The position numbers and the translations under genes were made by a program. Positions 53,993 through 63,258 of a stretch of DNA of 64,000 bases are shown here, piece by piece. The stretch is from Kaistella soli. Lineage in GTDB: Bacteria > Bacteroidota > Bacteroidia > Flavobacteriales > Weeksellaceae. The notes beneath the pieces were generated by a model. The model searched no databases. It saw only the letters and a program-made list of their open reading frames with translations, and was not told the origin of the DNA. Within the stretch, counting starts at the first letter, position 1, and every line of letters starts with the position of its first letter. The stretch lies in contig NZ_JAHOPF010000007.1 of NCBI RefSeq assembly GCF_019038595.1, positions 52,879-116,878 on the forward strand. The letters are read 5' to 3'.

Positions 53993-56914
53993 TTATGCCT
54001 TTTTAGGCTTTTCAACAACTTCTTTGTCTGTAGTTGATCTTCCGTGAACTTCCTCTTCCTTCCCTTTACCTTTCAGGAAATCGTAAGCAATTGCCGACGC
54101 GATGAAGATGGAGGAATACGTACCGAAACCAATACCGATAAGCAGCGTAAACATAAATCCTCGCAGGTTATCACCACCAAAAATGAAGATGGCAAGAATT
54201 ACAAGAATCGTGGTAAACGACGTATTGAATGTTCTACCCAAAGTACTGGAAATGGAATCATCAAATAATCCCGCCAAAGTAAGGGCTTTTTTCTCTCTCA
54301 GATACTCCCGGATTCTGTCAAAGATAATTACGGTATCATTGATCGAGTACCCCAGAACGGTAAGTATCGCTGCAATGAAATCCTGATTGATCTCCAGATT
54401 GAACGGCATGTATTTGTGAAGAAGTGAATAAGTTCCCAGAATAATAATCGCATCGTGCGCAAGACCTACAACAGCACCTAAAGAGAACTGCCATTTTCGG
54501 AATCTTAACAGGATATAAAGGAAGATTCCGCCTAAAGCTGCGATAACAGCAAACGTCCCGCCGGTTTTGATATCATCAGCAACGGTAGGGCCTACCTTGG
54601 TAGAAGATACGATCCCTGCGTGATCTTTGTCTGCAGATTTAAATTCCTGTAAAGTCATGTTTGCAGGAAGATTTGGTTTCAAACCTTCATATAATTTCTG
54701 CTCGATGGTTTGGTCAGCTTTTAATGACTCATCATCGATAAGGTAATCGGTAGAAATTTTCAGCTGATTATTGCTTCCGAAAGTTTTTGCCTCAACAGAA
54801 GAGTTTTTGTTGTCTTCGGTTTTGAAAATTTTCACTAAGCTTTCCTCTACTGCAGTCTGATCAACTGGTTTTTCGAATCTTACCACATAGTTTCTACCTC
54901 CTGTAAAATCAATACCATATTTAAAGCCATGATAAGAAATAGACAGGATACTCGCAACGGTAAGAACTGCAGAAATCACATAAGCATATTTTCTTTTGCC
55001 GATAAAATCAATCCAGATATTTCTGAAAAGATTTTTGGTAGGCGGCGTCCATACTGAAAGTCCTTTTCCTTTGTTCAGCCTTGAGAAAATCATCACTCTT
55101 GAAAGCAGTACCGAAGTAAAGAAAGTCATCAGGATACCGATAATCAATGTTACGGCAAAGCCCTGAATAGGTCCTGTTCCGAAGATATACAATACTACCG
55201 CCGTAAGAATGGTAGTTAAGTGACCGTCAACAATTGCAGAAAGTGCATGTTTGAAACCGTCTTTATAAGCCTCAAGAATATTTTTACCGGCGAAGAGCTC
55301 TTCTTTGGTTCTTTCATAAATAATTACGTTCGTATCCACCGCCATTGCCATGGAAAGTACGATACCCGCAATACCCGGAAGGGTAAGTGTTGCATCCACC
55401 GAATCCATGATTCCGAAAATGTAGAATAGGTTGATGATCATCGCAATTACCGCATAAATACCGGCTCCACCGTAATAGAAAATGATATAGGCAATAATCA
55501 CCAAAAATGCGATACCGAAGGAAAGCATCCCTGCATTTATCGACTCAGCTCCGAGAGATGGTCCTACAACGTCTGCCTGAACGATTTTAGCACTTGCCGG
55601 AAGTTTACCTGCTCCTAAAACATCAACCAAATCCTGAGCTTCCTGTTGAGAGAAGTTTCCGGAAATCTGTGTTCTTCCGTTAGGAATTTCATTCACTACG
55701 TTTGGTGCAGTATACACAACATTATCAAGGGTAACAGCAACCGGTTTGTTGACGTTTTTCCCCGTTAGGGTTTTCCAGTCTTTCGATCCTTTAGAATCCA
55801 TCTGCATGTCTACAACTACTCTTCCAAGTTCGTCATAGTTTACTCTTGCAGACTCTACAGCACCGTCAACAGGAGCTTTTTGAGTGATATTTCCTCTTAC
55901 TGCATACAGTACCAAACTGTTTTGGTCTGTTGCTTCCGGCTTGTAACCCCACATAAACTGGGTATATTTAATATTTGCCGGACGTATTTTTTTAGCAATT
56001 TCTGAATTCAGAACTTTATTCACAACAGCGGTATCAGAAAGTTTTACGTTTCCTACCCCGTTTGATCTCAATGAATTCAGCTGCATTAAATTCACAAGAT
56101 TGGTGTTCTTGCCAACTCCGATAGAATCGCCGTTTGCTGCGATTACCGCATTAAGCTGTTCTAAATAAGGATAAATTTCCTGTACCTGCTGCACTTCCCA
56201 GAACTGGAGTTTTGCAGAAGTCTGAAGCATTTTCTTTACTCTGTCGATATCTTTGATACCCGGCATTTCCACAGAAATTCTTCCTGTTCCCGGTACACGC
56301 TGAACGTTCGGCTGAGTAACACCCATCTTATCGATACGGGTTCTGATTACTTCATAAGCAGATCCTTCAGCAGCGCTGATCTTTCTTCTGATAATATTTT
56401 TAACCTCATCGTCGGATGAGTTATATTTAATTTCTGACAGATTGGTATTTCCGAAGATTTCCGGATCTGCAAGTTTAAGGTTGGTGTTTTTTTCTTTGTT
56501 CACCAAATCGAACTGTAAAAAGAAGTTCTCGATATAGGTCTTCGTAGAATTTTTCTGCGCCGCATCTGTTCTGTTCAGTGCTTCCAAAAGTATTGGATTA
56601 GCTGAATAGTTGGTTAAATCGTTGACCAAATCTCTCTGGTTGATTTCAAGAAGTACATTGATCCCTCCTTTCAAATCCAGACCCAGTTTCATTTCCTTCT
56701 CTTTCGCTCTGGAATAATAAAGTTTTGTAAAACCTAGATTCAGGGTGTCTTTAGAAAGTCTGGCCATTTCTTTCTGATACTTCTCCGGATTGTTTCCGGC
56801 AATCTCAGTAGCCTGCTTTTCAATTTTACCAGCATACCAAGTTGGTAACAATTCGTTAAGACAAATAAGTCCCAGAATAACCGCAACCAGCGTAATAAGT
56901 CCTTTTCCTTGCAT
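53993..56914 (-). CDS. secDF: Protein translocase SecDF fusion
   Basis: The protein has 973 residues and joins SecD and SecF, as usual in Bacteroidota. SecD: first helix at 5-23, LGLDLKGGINVLLEI near 78, VDTNVIIYERTKEE near 529. SecF: GIDFTGGRNYVVRF near 672, LGYSINDTVIIFDRIRE near 853. Twelve membrane helices are expected. It pulls proteins across the membrane using the proton gradient. The last 20 residues are charged. It stands alone with its own terminator. Confidence 0.97.
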   Translation of the reverse strand: MQGKGLITLVAVILGLICLNELLPTWYAGKIEKQATEIAGNNPEKYQKEMARLSKDTLNLGFTKLYYSRAKEKEMKLGLDLKGGINVLLEINQRDLVNDLTNYSANPILLEALNRTDAAQKNSTKTYIENFFLQFDLVNKEKNTNLKLADPEIFGNTNLSEIKYNSSDDEVKNIIRRKISAAEGSAYEVIRTRIDKMGVTQPNVQRVPGTGRISVEMPGIKDIDRVKKMLQTSAKLQFWEVQQVQEIYPYLEQLNAVIAANGDSIGVGKNTNLVNLMQLNSLRSNGVGNVKLSDTAVVNKVLNSEIAKKIRPANIKYTQFMWGYKPEATDQNSLVLYAVRGNITQKAPVDGAVESARVNYDELGRVVVDMQMDSKGSKDWKTLTGKNVNKPVAVTLDNVVYTAPNVVNEIPNGRTQISGNFSQQEAQDLVDVLGAGKLPASAKIVQADVVGPSLGAESINAGMLSFGIAFLVIIAYIIFYYGGAGIYAVIAMIINLFYIFGIMDSVDATLTLPGIAGIVLSMAMAVDTNVIIYERTKEELFAGKNILEAYKDGFKHALSAIVDGHLTTILTAVVLYIFGTGPIQGFAVTLIIGILMTFFTSVLLSRVMIFSRLNKGKGLSVWTPPTKNLFRNIWIDFIGKRKYAYVISAVLTVASILSISYHGFKYGIDFTGGRNYVVRFEKPVDQTAVEESLVKIFKTEDNKNSSVEAKTFGSNNQLKISTDYLIDDESLKADQTIEQKLYEGLKPNLPANMTLQEFKSADKDHAGIVSSTKVGPTVADDIKTGGTFAVIAALGGIFLYILLRFRKWQFSLGAVVGLAHDAIIILGTYSLLHKYMPFNLEINQDFIAAILTVLGYSINDTVIIFDRIREYLREKKALTLAGLFDDSISSTLGRTFNTSFTTILVILAIFIFGGDNLRGFMFTLLIGIGFGTYSSIFIASAIAYDFLKGKGKEEEVHGRSTTDKEVVEKPKKA

Positions 56915-56948
56915 TGTTAATAGTTTACAACATTAAAATTATAGTCGG

Positions 56949-56956
56949 CAAATATA
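56949..56956 (-). promoter_or_regulatory. -7 box of secDF
   Basis: TATATTTG on the minus strand 34 bp before the start codon; no -33 match at the usual distance. Confidence 0.35.
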
Positions 56957-57130
56957 ATGATTTTCAGTAGAATTAAGAATTTTTTAACAAAAGAATTTGC
57001 TTTGAATTTTTTACATATAAAAACAGGTAAAACACTGCTTAAAACACCGCAAATCCCCAATATATCATAATTAATATTTAATTTTATGAAATAATTATTA
57101 ACTTCACAAAACCTTAAAAACCAAATTATT

Positions 57131-58489
57131 ATGAAAAAAATATTACTTCTAATAGGAACATTTTCTGCCGTTTTATGCGCTGCGCAGAACATTACGCTCA
57201 CTGAATTTGCCACAGGTTTAAGCAACACCGTAGAGATTGCAAATACAAATGACAGCAGGCTTTTTGTAGTGCAGCAGGATGGCCTGATTAAAATCGTTCA
57301 GCCCAACGGAACCGTCAATACTACCCCATTTCTGAACATCAGCACCAAAATAACTTTTAACGGAGAAAGAGGACTTCTTGGTTTGGCTTTTCATCCGCAA
57401 TACGCGACTAACGGGTATTTCTTTGTGTATTATAACAACACTGCCGGAAATATTACCGTCGCAAGATATTCGGTGAGTACAGCAAATCCCAATGTCGCAG
57501 ATCCTGCCTCTGAGAAAATATTGCTGAACATTACCAAACCTTTTGCCAACCATAACGGCGGCAGCATTCATTTCGCACCGGACGGCTATTTATGGATTTC
57601 TACCGGCGACGGCGGCAGTGCAGGCGATCCCAATAACAACGGTCAGAACAAAAACTCGCTGCTGGGGAAAATGCTGAGAATAGATGTGAATTCCACAGGA
57701 CCATACAATATTCCGCCGGATAATCCTTTTGTGGGCGTTGACGGAGCGGATGAAATATGGGCTTACGGACTGAGAAACGCATGGAAGTTTTCTTTTGATT
57801 TAACCGCAGGCAATGCGATGATTGCAGATGTAGGACAGAATCAGATCGAAGAAATCAACAGAATGCCGATAACACAGCCGGGAATCAATTACGGATGGCG
57901 CTGCTACGAAGGCAACAGCGAATATAATATTGCTGGATGCGCAAGTGCAGCGACCATGACTTTTCCGGTTGCGGTATATAACCACACCGGCGGAAAATGC
58001 TCGATAACAGGAGGCTACGTTTACCGCGGCACCGCCTATCCGGCATTGGCAGGTAAATATATTTTCGCAGATTACTGTTCGACACAGATTGGAATGATGA
58101 GTCCCGATAATTCAATTGTCTGGACTACCGCATTTACCGGGAATAATTTTGCGACATTCGGAGAAGACTCAGCCAAAGAACTGTATGTGGCCGCCGTGAA
58201 TAACGGAAAACTTTTTAAAGTAAGCACCACCACTTTAGCAACCGGGGAAAACGCAGGGAATGCATTTAGAATTTATCCGAATCCGGCCTCCCACAAGGTT
58301 TTTGTTGACGGTTTGAAAACCAAAAACAATCTGGCAGAGATCAATAATGCTGAAGGACGAAAAGTTTTGGAAGCCAAGGTCAACGATGATCAAAGCATTG
58401 ATGTTTCGGCCTTAAAACCGGGCGTTTATTTCATTACAATCAGTTCTGATCATCTTAAAATTTATTCTCAGAAATTAATTATTAAATAA
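57131..58489 (+). CDS. PQQ-dependent sugar dehydrogenase-like beta-propeller with type IX sorting domain
   Basis: The protein has 452 residues. A signal peptide ends at CAAQ (residue 20). The propeller domain (about 25-370) has RGLLGLAFHPQYATNGYFFVYY, NHNGGSIHFAPDGYLWISTGDGG and YGLRNAWKFSFD, matching glucose/sorbosone dehydrogenases. The last 75 residues are a type A sorting domain (FRIYPNPA to LKPGVYFITI and KLIIK), so the protein should be secreted through the type IX system. Bound PQQ is likely but the organism may need to import it. It is a single gene. Confidence 0.88.
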   Translation: MKKILLLIGTFSAVLCAAQNITLTEFATGLSNTVEIANTNDSRLFVVQQDGLIKIVQPNGTVNTTPFLNISTKITFNGERGLLGLAFHPQYATNGYFFVYYNNTAGNITVARYSVSTANPNVADPASEKILLNITKPFANHNGGSIHFAPDGYLWISTGDGGSAGDPNNNGQNKNSLLGKMLRIDVNSTGPYNIPPDNPFVGVDGADEIWAYGLRNAWKFSFDLTAGNAMIADVGQNQIEEINRMPITQPGINYGWRCYEGNSEYNIAGCASAATMTFPVAVYNHTGGKCSITGGYVYRGTAYPALAGKYIFADYCSTQIGMMSPDNSIVWTTAFTGNNFATFGEDSAKELYVAAVNNGKLFKVSTTTLATGENAGNAFRIYPNPASHKVFVDGLKTKNNLAEINNAEGRKVLEAKVNDDQSIDVSALKPGVYFITISSDHLKIYSQKLIIK

Positions 58490-58517
58490 TAAAGAAAAGA
58501 CCTTTGAATTTTCGGTT

Positions 58518-58979
58518 TTAAATTAAATCTTCAAACCAATAGTTTTCATCATATTCAACATTAAATTCAACCAAAGTTCTGAGGTATTCAGTTTTGAAAA
58601 CTTCACTTTTGTGATGTTCTTCCTGATGCTCAATATAATGATAAACGTTCTTCACCATAGAAGGATGATAACTGAAACCGCCAAAACCGCGCTGCCATTC
58701 AAATCTTTCGTCCAGAAATTTACTTTCGTTAATCCATTTTGATGATTTTGCCTTTACACTCTTCATCACTTCCGATAACGACACCGTGGTTTTTAACCGA
58801 AAAAGACAATGCACATGGTCTTCTACTCCATTTACAATAATGGTGGTGCAACCGGTTTCATTGATCAGACTTCCAATGACGGCAAAAAGTTCTTTCTGAA
58901 AGGGCTTTTTAATCAAAGCATTTCTGTACTTCACCGCAAACACGGCCTGAACGTAAATCTGCGTGTAGGTATTTGGCAT
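58518..58979 (-). CDS. IS200/IS605-family Y1 transposase (TnpA/REP type)
   Basis: The protein has 153 residues. It has the HUH pair in EDHVHCLF (His55, His57), the mid-region SEVMKSVKAKSSKWI, RGFGGFSYHPSMV near 97 and the tyrosine helix NVYHYIEHQEEHH (Tyr115). All catalytic residues are present. There is no TnpB gene and no clear insertion-sequence end after the 3' end. Upstream lie the 106-bp multi-hairpin repeats, likely its substrates. Confidence 0.88.
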   Translation of the reverse strand: MPNTYTQIYVQAVFAVKYRNALIKKPFQKELFAVIGSLINETGCTTIIVNGVEDHVHCLFRLKTTVSLSEVMKSVKAKSSKWINESKFLDERFEWQRGFGGFSYHPSMVKNVYHYIEHQEEHHKSEVFKTEYLRTLVEFNVEYDENYWFEDLI

Positions 58980-59044
58980 TTCTTATCTGTTTTTTGGTTG
59001 GGAATAAATTCCTGCCAATTTTCGCAAATCCTTATTATTTTTAG

Positions 59045-59150
59045 GCAGGAATAAATTCCTACCCTACATTATCGTCCGTTCCTACGGAACTCCTTCCTAC
59101 GAGTTGCAGAAGCAACGACCGATATACAGGATATAAATTCATTCATATCT
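59045..59150. repeat. 106-bp multi-hairpin repeat, copy A
   Basis: The unit contains four potential hairpins: AGGAAT-AA-ATTCCT, GTTCC-TAC-GGAAC, GTTGC-AGAA-GCAAC, and GATATAAAT-TC-ATTCATATC with one mismatch. On the minus strand it has a GTAG head before the first palindrome. It recurs 151 bp later with the same length. Confidence 0.85.
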
Positions 59151-59195
59151 ATTGATCCAACCCAACCAATTTAATGAAATCCTATTTGTTTTTGC

Positions 59196-59301
59196 GCAGG
59201 AATAAATTCCTACCCTACATTATCGTCCGTTCCTACGGAACTCCCTCCTATGAGTTGCAGAAGCAACGACCGATTTACAGGATATGAATTTATTCATATC
59301 T
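59196..59301. repeat. 106-bp multi-hairpin repeat, copy B
   Basis: Same 106-bp unit as 59045-59150 with about eight substitutions and no indels. The last hairpin is perfect here (GATATGAAT-TT-ATTCATATC). A shorter related palindrome (GGGAATAAATTCCTGCC) lies at 59000-59016, and a CCCAACCAATT tail follows both copies. Confidence 0.85.
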
Positions 59302-59366
59302 CATTTGTCATTTGTCATATATCATCCGATTTATCCCATCCAATTCCACCCAACCAATTAAGAAAA

Positions 59367-60728
59367 TCATATCGTCATTGAAAAAATTCTGGTCTCAGGT
59401 TTATTGCGCATCATTCGCAAATCGAAAGTCATGGCAACGTTTCTGGTAAAAGCACGTCCTTTATCGGTGATTCTTATGGAGTTCTCAGAAATGGCTACCA
59501 AACCGTCGGCTTCCATTTCCTTGAGGGCATCCAGGGCATTTTCAAGTTCCGGGAAAGAAGTCTGTAGATCCCAGGAAGTTTCAAGTCGGCACATCAGATT
59601 CAGGATATGTTTTCTGATCACTAAATCCTCACCGTTCAGAATATGTCCGTGGAAAACAGGGATCTTACCTTCTTCCACCCTTTTCTGATAACCTTCTACT
59701 GTTTTTTCGTTCTGGGCAAACGCATACCATGAATCTGAAATTGCGCTCATTCCCAAACCGATCATCAGCTGGGTTTTGCTGGAGGAATATCCCATAAAAT
59801 TACGGTGAATATCTCCCGAAACCATCGACTGATAAAGATCGTCGTGTTCAAGGGAGAAATGATCCATTCCAACCTCAATATATCCGAGTTCTTCCAGTAA
59901 TTTCTTGCCGTTTTCGTAGAGTTTTCGTTTCTCTTCACCGCTTGGAAGATCGTTTTCATCAAATCCGCGCTGTCCTACCCCTTTGATCCATGGAACGTGG
60001 GCGTATGAATAAAATGCAAGACGGTCAGGCTTCAGTTCTAATGTTTTGCGGATCGTGTATTCCTGTTTTTCCCAGGTGTGGAAAGGAAGACCGAAAACCA
60101 AATCATGGGAAACTCCTTTGTAGCCAATTTCTCTGGCCCAGTTGGTCACTCTTTCAACATTTTCAAAAGGCTGAATTCTGTTAATGGCTTTCTGAACCTG
60201 CGGATCGTAATCCTGAACACCGAAACTGCATCTTCTGAACCCTAAATCATATAAAGTCTGAAGATGCTCGCGCGTGGTATTATTGGGATGACCTTCAAAA
60301 GAAAACTCCGGGTTTTCGGCAATGTCTGCTTTCGCAAAAATACCTTCCAGCAAGGTTTTCAGATTGGCCGGAGAGAAAAATGTAGGGGTTCCGCCGCCCA
60401 GGTGAAGTTCTTTGATTTTTGGTTTTTTCCCAAACAGCTTCAAATAAAGATCCCACTCTTTCAAAACACTTTCCAGATAAGGGGTCTCTACAGAATGTTG
60501 CTTGGTAATCCGCTTATGACAGGCACAGAAGGTACACAGCTGCTCGCAGAACGGAAGGTGAATATAAATCGAAATCCCTTCAGCATCGTTGCTTTCATTG
60601 AACGACCTGATCACCGACTGCTGCCACAGCTCTGCTGTAAAAGAACTCTCGTCCCAAAACGGAACCGTTGGATATGAAGTGTAACGAGGACCGGGAATAT
60701 TATATTTGTCGATAAGTGAATTATTCAT
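59367..60728 (-). CDS. hemN: Oxygen-independent coproporphyrinogen III oxidase
   Basis: The protein has 453 residues. It begins NNSLIDKYNIPGPRYTSYPT, the HemN-type N-terminus, and has the radical-SAM cluster HLPFCEQLCTFCAC (Cys61, Cys65, Cys68), GGGTPTFF near 109 and CSFGVQDYDPQVQ near 165. The C-terminal HemN domain ends the protein. It makes protoporphyrinogen IX without oxygen in heme synthesis. A TATTTTTG box lies just upstream. Confidence 0.95.
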   Translation of the reverse strand: MNNSLIDKYNIPGPRYTSYPTVPFWDESSFTAELWQQSVIRSFNESNDAEGISIYIHLPFCEQLCTFCACHKRITKQHSVETPYLESVLKEWDLYLKLFGKKPKIKELHLGGGTPTFFSPANLKTLLEGIFAKADIAENPEFSFEGHPNNTTREHLQTLYDLGFRRCSFGVQDYDPQVQKAINRIQPFENVERVTNWAREIGYKGVSHDLVFGLPFHTWEKQEYTIRKTLELKPDRLAFYSYAHVPWIKGVGQRGFDENDLPSGEEKRKLYENGKKLLEELGYIEVGMDHFSLEHDDLYQSMVSGDIHRNFMGYSSSKTQLMIGLGMSAISDSWYAFAQNEKTVEGYQKRVEEGKIPVFHGHILNGEDLVIRKHILNLMCRLETSWDLQTSFPELENALDALKEMEADGLVAISENSIRITDKGRAFTRNVAMTFDLRMMRNKPETRIFSMTI

Positions 60729-60733
60729 CCTGC

Positions 60734-60741
60734 AAAAATAA
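60734..60741 (-). promoter_or_regulatory. -7 box of hemN
   Basis: TATTTTTG (with CAG after it) on the minus strand, 5 bp before the start codon, suggesting a nearly leaderless transcript. Confidence 0.4.
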
Positions 60742-60833
60742 GAAATTTATTTCCTATGCATGAGTGATAAATGTCAAGTTGGAACGAACTGAGGAATCCA
60801 CAATGTCTTGCCAAACTGCTCATCCACAAGGCT

Positions 60834-61745
60834 CTATTCAATTCCCATTTTATTCTGTGAACAGTCAAGATAAATACTGTTGTTTAAAAATATTTTATTT
60901 CCCAACATTCCGGTCATTCCTGAATATTTCATCATTGCGTATTGGGTTTGTGAAAACCCTTCTACATAAGTAACGCTGTTTAAAGATATTTTGCGGTGGG
61001 CAATTTCAATATTCTGCCTGCAGTTTGCAGTGTAAGTTGTTAGAATACGATCCCAGGACTGCTCAGATTTTTCAATACCTATTTTTGCGCCAGGCAGTTT
61101 CAGATTCTCCCAAACTTCTTTGTTGGTCAATAATTCATAAGCACTTGTACCGGTATCAAATAAAAATTTCTGCTCCTCTCCTTTCAGTAAACCTTTAAAG
61201 ATGATTTTCCTTTTTTTGAATTTAAAGTCGAAAAGTTCAGATTCAAATGGAGCGGGTGCTTTTGATAAATTTAAAGCAATATAATCTTCTTTAAAATTAA
61301 TAAGTGTTTTTCTGTCTTCAAGCAGGTCTGCTCCGGCCGTGCCAATTATTTTCAGCGAATCGACATCACCATTTCCCTGCTCATACACTTTGAATTGAGC
61401 GGAACTGATTCTTGTTTTTCCAAGATAAAAAGATGTTTCTGCAGTTCCTTTACGCACAGCAATTTGGGGAATGCTCTTTACGGATTTGGAATAAAAAACA
61501 GTATAAGGAGAACCGGTGTCAAACTGCAGATAGTAAGTGGTGGTGTCATTCAGAAAATGGATGGGAAGCAACAGCACATTTTTTTCTTTACCCAACCAGA
61601 TAAAAGAAATGGCCCCGCTTTCATTTTCCACTTTGAGATAATTTTTATCCGGGGTGAATTTTTGGTCAAAATAAAGATAGCCGCCAAGAGCAGCCAGAAC
61701 CAGAACGGTAAAAACGGACAGTACAGTTTTTTTTAAAATCGTCAT
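60834..61745 (-). CDS. Membrane-anchored retropepsin/pepsin-like protein with two DTG motifs
   Basis: The protein has 303 residues. A signal anchor spans residues 7-25. The first half has LQFDTGSPYTVFY (Asp76) and, 60 residues on, IIGTAGADLLEDRKTLINF; the second half repeats this as FLFDTGTSAYELL (Asp197) and GMTGMLGNKIFLNNSIYLD near 276. Both Asp-Thr-Gly sites are intact, as in two-lobed aspartic proteases, whereas bacterial relatives are usually single-lobed dimers. It faces the periplasm. The XRE-membrane gene lies 86 bp upstream on the same strand and may regulate it. Substrate unknown. Confidence 0.65.
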   Translation of the reverse strand: MTILKKTVLSVFTVLVLAALGGYLYFDQKFTPDKNYLKVENESGAISFIWLGKEKNVLLLPIHFLNDTTTYYLQFDTGSPYTVFYSKSVKSIPQIAVRKGTAETSFYLGKTRISSAQFKVYEQGNGDVDSLKIIGTAGADLLEDRKTLINFKEDYIALNLSKAPAPFESELFDFKFKKRKIIFKGLLKGEEQKFLFDTGTSAYELLTNKEVWENLKLPGAKIGIEKSEQSWDRILTTYTANCRQNIEIAHRKISLNSVTYVEGFSQTQYAMMKYSGMTGMLGNKIFLNNSIYLDCSQNKMGIE

Positions 61746-61831
61746 TGATTATTTTTTCGCAAATGTCTGTTTTAATAGAGTTTTCATTTGCAAAAAGAAT
61801 ACGTCAATTCTACGTCACTTTGCTGACGGGT

Positions 61832-62371
61832 TTATAAGAAGTTGATTTTTAGGCTTTTGTGCAGGTCGTTTTTATTGTTTAAACTGATGCCATTGAAAAT
61901 AACCACCATTAATTTCACACAAATTATGAAAATCAGCGGCACTAAAAAAAGAGGAAAATGCAGAGACAATCCTTTTTGAACGAACGGACTTGCGATCTGT
62001 GACAGAACCAGTACAGCAGAGATAATGATCTGAACACTTACAATGCTTTTGCCAAATGCCCTGTTCTTTGGATCCTCTGTTTTATAAGTCAGAATCAAGG
62101 GAAAAATAACGCCGCCGAACGGTATAATAAGTCCCAGTAAACTGGAGAAATTAATCAGCTTTGCTCTGTCAAGGTTAAGGTTTTCTTTCTTGGGCAGCAG
62201 ATTCTCAGGCTCAGTTTCGAAAGTATTTGCAAGCGTTTTCAAGGTAAATCCTTTTGGAACATTTCCTGCCTCGATCCGCTGAATAGTTCTTAACGAAAGT
62301 CCGCTTTTCTCGGCAAGTTCGGTTTGTGTTAAGTTTTTTTCCTCTCTTAAACGCTGGACTATTGATTTCAT
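61832..62371 (-). CDS. XRE-family regulator fused to a membrane domain
   Basis: The protein has 179 residues. An HTH_3 domain fills 1-60 (LREEKNLTQTELAEKSGLSLRTIQRIEAG). After a short linker, residues 72-165 form three hydrophobic helices like DUF4870 proteins (LLGLIIPFGGVIFPLIL, IIISAVLVLSQIASPFV, FLVPLIFIICVKLMVVIF). A membrane-tethered repressor is possible. The aspartic protease gene follows 86 bp downstream, so protease-controlled signalling is a guess from context. Confidence 0.8.
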   Translation of the reverse strand: MKSIVQRLREEKNLTQTELAEKSGLSLRTIQRIEAGNVPKGFTLKTLANTFETEPENLLPKKENLNLDRAKLINFSSLLGLIIPFGGVIFPLILTYKTEDPKNRAFGKSIVSVQIIISAVLVLSQIASPFVQKGLSLHFPLFLVPLIFIICVKLMVVIFNGISLNNKNDLHKSLKINFL

Positions 62372-62520
62372 TTTTGTTTTGGTTTGCGGTTGGGATACGC
62401 TTTCTGTCGACGGCTGCGGATATCTGTTGGCGAGTATGAAAACTGCGTTTGTAAATATAATAAAAGGATCACGAAGTGAAAATCTTCATATGCATCCCAT
62501 CTTCGTTCCTGCCAGTTATT

Positions 62521-62895
62521 TTATTCTTTTATGGTATCAGTCAAAACTCGATATGCTTCAAACACTTCATATTTTGGCTTTTGAATACATTTTGGAAGAG
62601 GTTCCTTTTCGTTAAGAATGATTTCATACTTCCATGAATATTCAGGTAAGGACTCCAAAGACACCCAACAATAATTATCATTGATATTCAGTGCTTTTAA
62701 AGTATTTAAAAATTTTAATTTTTCACCGTTTTTCATTCTGAAATTTTTAACTGTTACAACGCCATCAATTTCAGAGATTAAAGTTCTGGTCCTTGTCTTG
62801 TATTCGTCATAATGCTTAAGATTATTTTCAGAACCCTCCAAATAAGAAGTTTTTTGGATAATATTTTTAGAATTACATCCAATAAGAATAGGCAT
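62521..62895 (-). CDS. Small lipoprotein with missing start region
   Basis: From the first ATG (62895) the protein has 124 residues, but only MPILIG precedes the lipobox cysteine. The in-frame codons just upstream read KVKVIFSLL, which would complete a lipoprotein signal, yet no ATG, GTG or TTG occurs in that frame back to a stop near 63006. The gene has probably lost its start. The rest has alternating strands (VVTVKNFRMKNGEKLKFL and CWVSLESLPEYSWKYEIIL). Function unknown. It lies in the cassette-like region. Confidence 0.5.
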   Translation of the reverse strand: MPILIGCNSKNIIQKTSYLEGSENNLKHYDEYKTRTRTLISEIDGVVTVKNFRMKNGEKLKFLNTLKALNINDNYCWVSLESLPEYSWKYEIILNEKEPLPKCIQKPKYEVFEAYRVLTDTIKE

Positions 62896-63126
62896 TAGCA
62901 GGGAAAATATAACTTTAACTTTCGTTTTTGTGGAGAGATTTTGGCATTTAGGTAAACCGTGAAAAGCGATGACGAACTGGATAAAAGGAAACTTTAGCTC
63001 AATTTAGACAAAACGAAGCAAATGCTTCAATTCTAAATTTTTTAATTAACGTTTTATTGAGAAAGCTGGGCAGAAATTTGGATCGTCAGCCTATATTGAA
63101 GCAAAACCATGTTATAGGGCGTTTTT

Positions 63127-63258
63127 TTATTCATCAATATCTTCAAATGTCAATTCGTTTTTATCTTTATTTATAGAGATCCTTCTAAATGTTGGTGCAT
63201 AACCCTCTTGTCCACTAGGTTGGAAATACTCTCTTAACAAAAGCATTTGAAGTCTCAT
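63127..63258 (-). pseudogene. Frameshifted C-terminal part of the neighbouring membrane protein
   Basis: This frame encodes 43 residues and overlaps the end of the 63215-63706 gene by 44 bp in another frame. Its sequence (LREYFQPSGQEGYAPTF, then RRISINKDKNELTFEDIDE) reads like a natural protein end. A one-base shift within AAGAGAG (near 63226) would join it to the upstream frame, giving a protein of about 193 residues. So this is probably the original C-terminus. Confidence 0.55.

Noticed and set aside
59045..59301. CRISPR array
   Set aside because: There are only two long copies with a single 45-bp spacer and internal hairpins, and no cas genes are present.
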